From JBIOJM01 sp044450785 (GTDB taxonomy: Bacteria; Planctomycetota; Planctomycetia; Isosphaerales; Isosphaeraceae): DNA of 21,640 nucleotides. The notes beneath the pieces were generated by a model. It did no database searches, was not told the origin of the DNA, and worked only from the letters and a program-made list of their open reading frames with translations. A program made the translations under genes and the position numbers. The stretch covers positions 1 to 21,640 of the forward strand of contig JBIOJM010000154.1 in assembly GCA_044450785.1 (NCBI GenBank), in the 5' to 3' direction. Shown here one piece after another: positions 14,656 through 21,640 of the stretch (within the stretch, counting starts at the first letter, position 1; each line of letters starts with the position of its first letter).

Positions 14656-16080
14656 ATGACCTTTGTTCGCTGGGGCCCAGTCGTGCTGGCAGGGTTGATG
14701 CTCGCTGTGCTCGGCCGGGGGGCTCTTCCGGAGCAGCCGGCGAGTCGGTCCGCTCAGCCTGCGCCGTCAACGGAATTCCGGGGCTCCGGCTCGTGCTCCG
14801 CAGTCGCCTGCCACGGGAGCATCGCCAGGCAGCCCGGCCCCGATATCCTTCGCAACGAGCACACGACCTGGATCTCGTACGATCGCCACTCTGGCGCCTA
14901 CCAGACGTTGTTCGACGCACGTTCCGAGCAGATCGCGCGCAATCTCGCGGCCGACCCGGAACGGTACACGCCGGCCCACGAAGATGAGCGCTGCCTGGCG
15001 TGCCACACGACTCCGCGCTCGAAAACCGAGCTGGCGGCGACCTCCTGGATGAACCAGGATGGCGTCGGCTGCGAGTCGTGCCACGGCGCGTCCGGACGCT
15101 GGCTCGGTCCGCACACGACCTCCGGGTGGAACCAAAACGACGACCCCCGTCAGAAGGAGAAGCTGGGTCTGATCGACACCACGGACCTCGCCCGCCGAGC
15201 CGAGGTATGCGCCGGTTGCCATGTGGGCCAATACTCCCGGTCGGGCCTCCTCAAGAGGGAAGTGAACCACGACCTGATTGCCGCCGGCCACCCGCGGCTG
15301 AACTTCGAGCTCACCGCTTACCTGGCCAACATGCCGCCCCACTGGAACGAGAAGAAGCAGAACGCGGATCCCGTCGAGCCGGGCAAGCGCGCCGCGGACT
15401 TCCCGGCGCGGGCGTGGGCGGTCGGCCACATTGTGACGCTTCGGGCGTCCCTCGAGCTCCTGCATGGTCGGTCCGCGGCGGCCGGCGAGCGGGCGATCCC
15501 CTGGCCCGAGTTTACCGAGTACGGCTGTTTCTCGTGCCATCATAGCCTGCGCGACGACGCCTGGCGCCGGCGGCCACAGCCCGCCGGGACGAAACTCGGC
15601 GCACCCCGCTCTAGCTCCTGGACCTTGCCTCTCGCCGGCGAGCTTCTCGAACAGCTCGGCACCAACCCTGACGCTCGCTCAGCCACGGAATCGCTCGGCC
15701 GGCTCGCCGCCGAGATGGCCCGGGCCATGCCCGACCCCGGGACCGTGGAGCGCGAGTCGAAGCAGGCGGCCGAACGGATTGGTCGATGCCTGTCCGGGCT
15801 CGACCGGTCCCGATTCGACGCCGGCCTAGTCGAGCGGCTCATCACCGCGCTCAACCGACCGGCCGCCTGGGATCATGTCGCGAGCTGGGACGAGGCCACC
15901 CTGCGCTACCTTGCCCTGGTACCGCTCCGCCAGGCCTGGGCCGACCTGGCGCCGGCACGAAGAACTGACCAGGACCAGCTCGCGGCCCACCTCGAGGAGC
16001 TCCGCTCCAGGCTCGTGTTCCCATCCGGCTTCGACAGCCCCCGTGGCTTCGACCCCGACAAGCTCCCCATGGGGCGGTGA
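14656..16080 (+). CDS. Cytochrome c554-like multihaem protein, secreted
   Basis: The product is 474 aa from ATG 14656, with signal peptide MTFVRWGPVVLAGLMLAVLG. Five haem-type motifs are seen: an unusual CSAVACH (CX4CH, residues 47-53), then CLACH (113), CESCH (139), CAGCH (185) and CFSCH (291). GHPRLNFE at 211-218 lies between the last two. The layout resembles the cytochrome c554/c' superfamily, whose members carry electrons in periplasmic redox chains. The C-terminal third (about 330-474) has no haem motif and is helical and Arg/Ala/Leu-rich. The gene is divergent from the cytochrome b gene (161-nt shared region) and is followed after 3 nt by the glucosidase gene. Periplasmic location is inferred from the signal peptide and haem motifs. 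The redox partner is probably the decahaem cytochrome. Confidence 0.85.
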   Translation: MTFVRWGPVVLAGLMLAVLGRGALPEQPASRSAQPAPSTEFRGSGSCSAVACHGSIARQPGPDILRNEHTTWISYDRHSGAYQTLFDARSEQIARNLAADPERYTPAHEDERCLACHTTPRSKTELAATSWMNQDGVGCESCHGASGRWLGPHTTSGWNQNDDPRQKEKLGLIDTTDLARRAEVCAGCHVGQYSRSGLLKREVNHDLIAAGHPRLNFELTAYLANMPPHWNEKKQNADPVEPGKRAADFPARAWAVGHIVTLRASLELLHGRSAAAGERAIPWPEFTEYGCFSCHHSLRDDAWRRRPQPAGTKLGAPRSSSWTLPLAGELLEQLGTNPDARSATESLGRLAAEMARAMPDPGTVERESKQAAERIGRCLSGLDRSRFDAGLVERLITALNRPAAWDHVASWDEATLRYLALVPLRQAWADLAPARRTDQDQLAAHLEELRSRLVFPSGFDSPRGFDPDKLPMGR

Positions 16081-16083
16081 GCC

Positions 16084-18771
<2,688 letters not shown>

Positions 18772-18799
18772 GAATTCGCCCGATAGGAGACGGAGGCAC

Positions 18800-19435
18800 A
18801 TGAGATTTCGGCTGAAGACTCTGCTCCTGTTGATCGCGATTATTGCAGTACTCTTGTGGCTGATCCCCAGGTTGGGGACGAAGCACATGTACCTTGGGGT
18901 CGGGTCCGCGAACGTCCCGCTCGACTTCGTGATCATCGACGCCGGTTCGGAACAGCCTATCGGCGGCGCTTCGATCCTCCTCCAGGATCCGGATTTTGCG
19001 GAAGTGGGACTTAAAGCACCGTACATGCTAGCCGGTACCAGCGGTTTGGATGGGCATTACCGAATCACTGTGGAGGACCTCATGGTCTACACGCGGGAGA
19101 GAATCACCGCGGATGGGCGCTCCCTGGGGCCTATATCTCGCCGGGTGAGGTATCCCAATTGGGAACTCGATGTTTCCGCGGACGGGTATCAGGAATTGAA
19201 GGTTTCGTATGAGGATTTCAGGTCCAGATTTACGGGAGATCGCCGGTTTTACGAGGATCGAAGGTCTTGGATCTCGTTCCCATGCTCCGCGTGGGAATGC
19301 TCTCCCCGACGCTCCGCGTCGTCGGAACAAGTCCAAGTCTTCGCCCATCGAGCGGACGCAGAGCGTCCAAGACGGGCGTGCCCACGCGGAGCGTGGGAAC
19401 GAGGAGTCGCAACTTCTTGTCTTCGCAGCAATTAA
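18800..19435 (+). CDS. Small membrane-anchored protein with repeat-derived C-terminus
   Basis: The product is 211 aa from ATG 18800, with AGGAGA (18785-18790) and GGAGG (18792-18796) ahead of it. A hydrophobic N-terminal helix (MRFRLKTLLLLIAIIAVLLW), a common planctomycete export/anchor sequence, is followed by a beta-rich domain at about residues 35-130. There the DAGSEQPIGGASILLQDP and GTSGLDGHYRITV strands look like a carboxypeptidase-regulatory-like (transthyretin-type) fold. From about residue 158 the sequence (SAWECSPRRSASSEQ...) is encoded by the palindromic repeat at 19273-19403 and is Arg/Ser-rich, unlike the rest. The native C-terminus was therefore probably lost or replaced. Precise function not recognised. 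Confidence 0.7.
   Translation: MRFRLKTLLLLIAIIAVLLWLIPRLGTKHMYLGVGSANVPLDFVIIDAGSEQPIGGASILLQDPDFAEVGLKAPYMLAGTSGLDGHYRITVEDLMVYTRERITADGRSLGPISRRVRYPNWELDVSADGYQELKVSYEDFRSRFTGDRRFYEDRRSWISFPCSAWECSPRRSASSEQVQVFAHRADAERPRRACPRGAWERGVATSCLRSN
19273..19403. repeat. 131-bp interspersed palindromic element (four hairpins)
   Basis: The ends are inverted repeats beginning CTCGTTCCCA(T/C)GCTCC. Inside are four small hairpins of one design: CCCATGC/GCGTGGG (19279-19295), GACGC/GCGTC (19308-19320), GGACGC/GCGTCC (19354-19368) and CCCACGC/GCGTGGG (19381-19397), each with a 3-base loop of TCC, TCC, AGA and GGA. This type of 'SHAERGNE'-encoding repeat is dispersed in planctomycete genomes (recalled, not searched). 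It lies inside the coding sequence of the preceding gene. Confidence 0.75.
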
Positions 19436-19457
19436 CGCTAATTCAACGGTATTGGGT

Positions 19458-21161
19458 TTAGCCCTCCCGCTCATCTCGCCCGGTTTCTCGCTCAACGGCG
19501 AAGTGCGTCCCTCCTTGGCCATCCGCCTGGAACCGAATCTCATACGTTGCCGTCGTGCCAGACAGCGAGACGAGCCATCGTTCCTTCCATGAGCCTTCTA
19601 GCATGCCCACCCCAAACGACATAGCCTCCTTCGAAACTTGCGCGACCTCGGCCCTGACGACTTGCCCCCGGTCCGCCTCAAGACGACCATCGAGCTGGCG
19701 GATCGTTTCCAGTACATCTTGTTGCAACTGAGGACCGCACAAGGTTCCCTCGGCAAGCTGAACGTCCACGGGTCGCTGGATTCGTTGTTCGAGCCCCGCT
19801 CGGAAGTGCTCGCGCGCTCGTTGGCGGAGTTCAGGCCATCGGTTCTCCGGTAAGCTGAGTGCTCCCGGCCCAGCATCTGGATCACGAGCTTCTTGTAGGC
19901 CGGCGGCTTCGGCTTCTTCAGGACCCAAGAAGGCGATGTAAGCGCCGCTGCTATGCTGATAAATCCAGCGGTGGTCGTACAGATACGGTGTCTTCTCGTC
20001 CCAATCCAGCCCCTCTTGAATCACTCGCGCGTGAAGTTGGCGATCCTCGTGTTCTACGTGTCGAAGGGCGTCAGGTACTTGTATCTCCATGTCGCGTAAC
20101 GTCATATTTCGCGCGACCATGTCGGCGCAACGGCATGCATCGTACCAGGTGCGGAGACGACCCGCATTCAGCCAGAAAACGCTCTCTTCTTTCTTGCTTT
20201 CGGCGAAGAGAGCGAAAGCCAGGCGGTAAAGCACAACCGGGATGAACTCACCGGGCGTCCTGAGGATCCGAGCCATGATGTCTGCTCGCAATCTCTTCTG
20301 CCTGGACCGAGTGGGTGGCGCACGGAGGATTTCAGTGACTTCGACGGTGTTGCCGTAATTGATCGAATCGAACTCCCGTGTCCAGGTTCCGAAAGCTATC
20401 AACTCCTGTGCCATCGCATGTTCAAGGGGCTGAACAACGGCGCGCTCCAGGCCGCGCAGCCTGTTGCAGTACCAGTCAGGCGGTTGACGTGTGGCTGCGT
20501 CCCTGTAGCCACGCAGCGCGCCTTCCAGATCGCCTTTCTTGGCGCAGGCGAGACCGAGTCGGGCAAAAACGACCCAATGCTTGACGTCGTACCGTAGCGC
20601 GCCGCTGAGTTCGGTGATCGCGCGGTCGTAATCAGCTATTCGTACGAATAGTTCAGCTTTTTGCAGAAGGATGTCGCCGGGAGAACGCACCGGGGAAGGG
20701 CCTCTGACGGTGCCAGCGATCACTAAGGTGAACAGCTTGTCCAGGTCATCGAGGGCTTGCGGGTAGTCGTCGACCGTCATCGCAGCTTGTGAGCGGGCTG
20801 CGAGCGGCGCCGCATAGTGAGGATCCAGCGTGATGGCCTGCGTATAATCTCCGATCGCCGTGCGGTGGTCTCCCCTCTTCGAGTGAGCGAAGCCTCGATT
20901 GAAGTAAATCGGGGCGAAGTCGGGATGGAGCCGTGCCGCTGTGGTAAGGTCCGCAATGGCCTGCTCGTAATCCCCAGTCTGAATATAGATTACTGCTCGG
21001 TCGTGATAGGCGCCACGGTGCTGCGGATCGAGCCAAATCGCCTCGGTGAACGCGGCAAGGGCTTCCTCCCAATCGCCGTCTTGTCGGCGGGCTGAGCCCC
21101 GCTTGTAACACTCAGCAGCCGATTTCGAGCTTAGACCGAACAGGTCCTTCCAGAAGCCCAT
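19458..21161 (-). CDS. TPR-repeat protein of unknown role
   Basis: The product is 567 aa from ATG 21161, with GAGG five bases upstream on the minus strand. Residues 14-130 hold three to four TPR units (AYHDRAVIYIQTGDYEQAI, IYFNRGFAHSKRGDHRTAI and similar), with another degenerate pair at about 165-235 (GDILLQKAELFVRIADYDRAI, RLGLACAKKGDLEGAL). The C-terminal half (about 250-567) is an alpha-helical and mixed domain not recognised here: INYGNTVEVTEILRAPPTRS, LRTPGEFIPVVLYRLAFALFAE, a WIYQHSSGAYIAFLGPEE strand pair and a final beta-rich segment (WLVSLSGTTATYEIRF). No signal peptide is seen, so it is cytoplasmic. It converges with the small membrane protein gene (22 bp between stops). Its right neighbour is transposase debris. 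Function cannot be assigned. Confidence 0.75.
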   Translation of the reverse strand: MGFWKDLFGLSSKSAAECYKRGSARRQDGDWEEALAAFTEAIWLDPQHRGAYHDRAVIYIQTGDYEQAIADLTTAARLHPDFAPIYFNRGFAHSKRGDHRTAIGDYTQAITLDPHYAAPLAARSQAAMTVDDYPQALDDLDKLFTLVIAGTVRGPSPVRSPGDILLQKAELFVRIADYDRAITELSGALRYDVKHWVVFARLGLACAKKGDLEGALRGYRDAATRQPPDWYCNRLRGLERAVVQPLEHAMAQELIAFGTWTREFDSINYGNTVEVTEILRAPPTRSRQKRLRADIMARILRTPGEFIPVVLYRLAFALFAESKKEESVFWLNAGRLRTWYDACRCADMVARNMTLRDMEIQVPDALRHVEHEDRQLHARVIQEGLDWDEKTPYLYDHRWIYQHSSGAYIAFLGPEEAEAAGLQEARDPDAGPGALSLPENRWPELRQRAREHFRAGLEQRIQRPVDVQLAEGTLCGPQLQQDVLETIRQLDGRLEADRGQVVRAEVAQVSKEAMSFGVGMLEGSWKERWLVSLSGTTATYEIRFQADGQGGTHFAVERETGRDEREG

Positions 21162-21214
21162 GACTACCTCACTTAATTCTTGACGGGTGGCAGTGGTCTC
21201 GACAGTCTTCGATC

Positions 21215-21454
21215 ATGGCTCGATTGGCACGTGTTGTCGCACCGGGTTGCCCCATCACATCACTCAGCGGGGAAACCGCCGACAGCAGACGTTCTTTTGT
21301 GACGAAGATTACCAGAGCTACCTGACTACGATGGGACAATGGTGCGGCGCTCACAAGGTCGAGATCTGGGCGTACTGCCTGATGCCGAATCATGTCCATC
21401 TGATCGCGGTTCCGCAATCGGCCGATGGACTGACTGAGACGGGCGATCGGCGTT
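21215..21454 (+). pseudogene. Frameshifted, truncated RAYT (IS200-like Y1) transposase
   Basis: ATG 21215 opens MARLARVVAPG. One base is then missing near 21246, and the next frame continues LPHHITQRGNRRQQTFFC, then EDYQSYLTTMGQWCGAHKVE and YCLMPNHVHLIAVPQSADGL. The HxH pair in NHVHL is the metal-binding signature of the Y1/REP-associated transposase family. Similarity stops after about TGDRR (21454); the catalytic Tyr region and C-terminus are gone. A palindromic repeat begins just after. The gene is non-functional as it stands. Known: RAYTs are linked to dissemination of REP hairpins, which fits the hairpin next door. Confidence 0.85.
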
Positions 21455-21460
21455 GCACCG

Positions 21461-21535
21461 CTTTTGGTTGGAGTCCCGCCTTCAGGCGGAATCCGGGTTT
21501 CGTGAAACCGCCTGAAGGCGGGACTCCAACAAAAG
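21461..21535. repeat. REP-type long hairpin next to the RAYT relic
   Basis: Perfect 23-bp inverted arms lie at 21467-21489 (starting GTTGGAGTCCCGCC) and 21508-21530 (ending GGCGGGACTCCAAC). Allowing one extra G on the left, they extend to CTTTTG/CAAAAG at 21461 and 21535. The 18-base middle plus arm bases contains a smaller hairpin GGTTTC/GAAACC (21497-21510). The size and its place beside a RAYT remnant suggest a REP/REPIN-like unit. Confidence 0.7.
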
Positions 21536-21613
21536 TCTGCCGCGCTTTCGGGGTTGCCCTCCTTGCGAAGGAAAACCGCATGATCGCGTTGTCGATGCAA
21601 CACCAACTTTTCA

Positions 21614-21632
21614 CCCTCCCACCCTCCCACCC
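21614..21632 (-). repeat. Five-run G-quadruplex motif
   Basis: On the minus strand, five GGG runs are separated by single bases (loops A, T, A, T), made from a tandem 8-base unit (GGGTGGGA). This is the pattern of very stable parallel quadruplexes. Whether it regulates a gene beyond the window edge cannot be seen. Confidence 0.5.
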
Positions 21633-21640
21633 TTTACCGA

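Noticed and set aside
19273..19403. CRISPR-like repeat cluster
   Set aside because: The four hairpins are in two orientations, differ in stem sequence and have no regular spacer length; no cas gene is nearby.

Overview
The window reads as GC-rich chromosomal DNA from a planctomycete, most likely of the Isosphaeraceae/Gemmataceae type. This is inferred from the gene families, not from a marker gene. The clues are a dockerin-tailed surface protein beside a PEP-CTERM protein, a Ser/Thr kinase fused to WD40 and TPR repeats, a class III cyclase fused to a STAND ATPase, multihaem cytochromes, a GH63-type glucosidase, and a small protein with the N-terminus MRFRLKTLLLLIAIIAVLLW.

Layout. (1) 1-1608: the 3' end of a large secreted dockerin protein, then a PEP-CTERM protein with a cohesin-like body. 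(2) 1609-9902: a signalling region containing decayed genes. It holds a reverse-strand relic of a kinase N-terminal domain, an intact cyclase-STAND-TPR gene (1946-4603), a 100-bp MITE-like element flanked by TAA whose left copy is that gene's stop codon, a kinase-WD40-TPR gene (4853-9469) read in one frame but broken by three in-frame stops, and a 247-bp relic of the cyclase domain. (3) 9903-14494, minus strand: a likely operon of a dihaem cytochrome-b-like membrane protein, a membrane-anchored decahaem cytochrome c and an FHA-GAF-adenylate cyclase. (4) 14656-18771, plus strand, divergent from region 3: a cytochrome c554-like multihaem protein and, 3 nt later, a GH63-type glucosidase. (5) 18800-21640: a small membrane-anchored protein whose C-terminus is encoded by a repeat, a TPR protein on the opposite strand, a frameshifted and truncated RAYT (IS200-like) transposase with a large REP-type hairpin, and a five-run G-quadruplex motif at the window edge.

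How the parts may work together. The minus-strand trio plus the divergent c554-like gene suggests a membrane redox conduit (quinol or other donor, then cytochrome b, then periplasmic multihaem cytochromes) linked by gene context to a cAMP-producing sensor. The region on its left holds a second, differently built cyclase, a decaying kinase, and fragments of both gene types. This suggests past duplication and erosion of a cyclase/kinase signalling module. Short mobile or palindromic elements mark the edges of genes in several places. All functional calls come from reading motifs; no database search was run.
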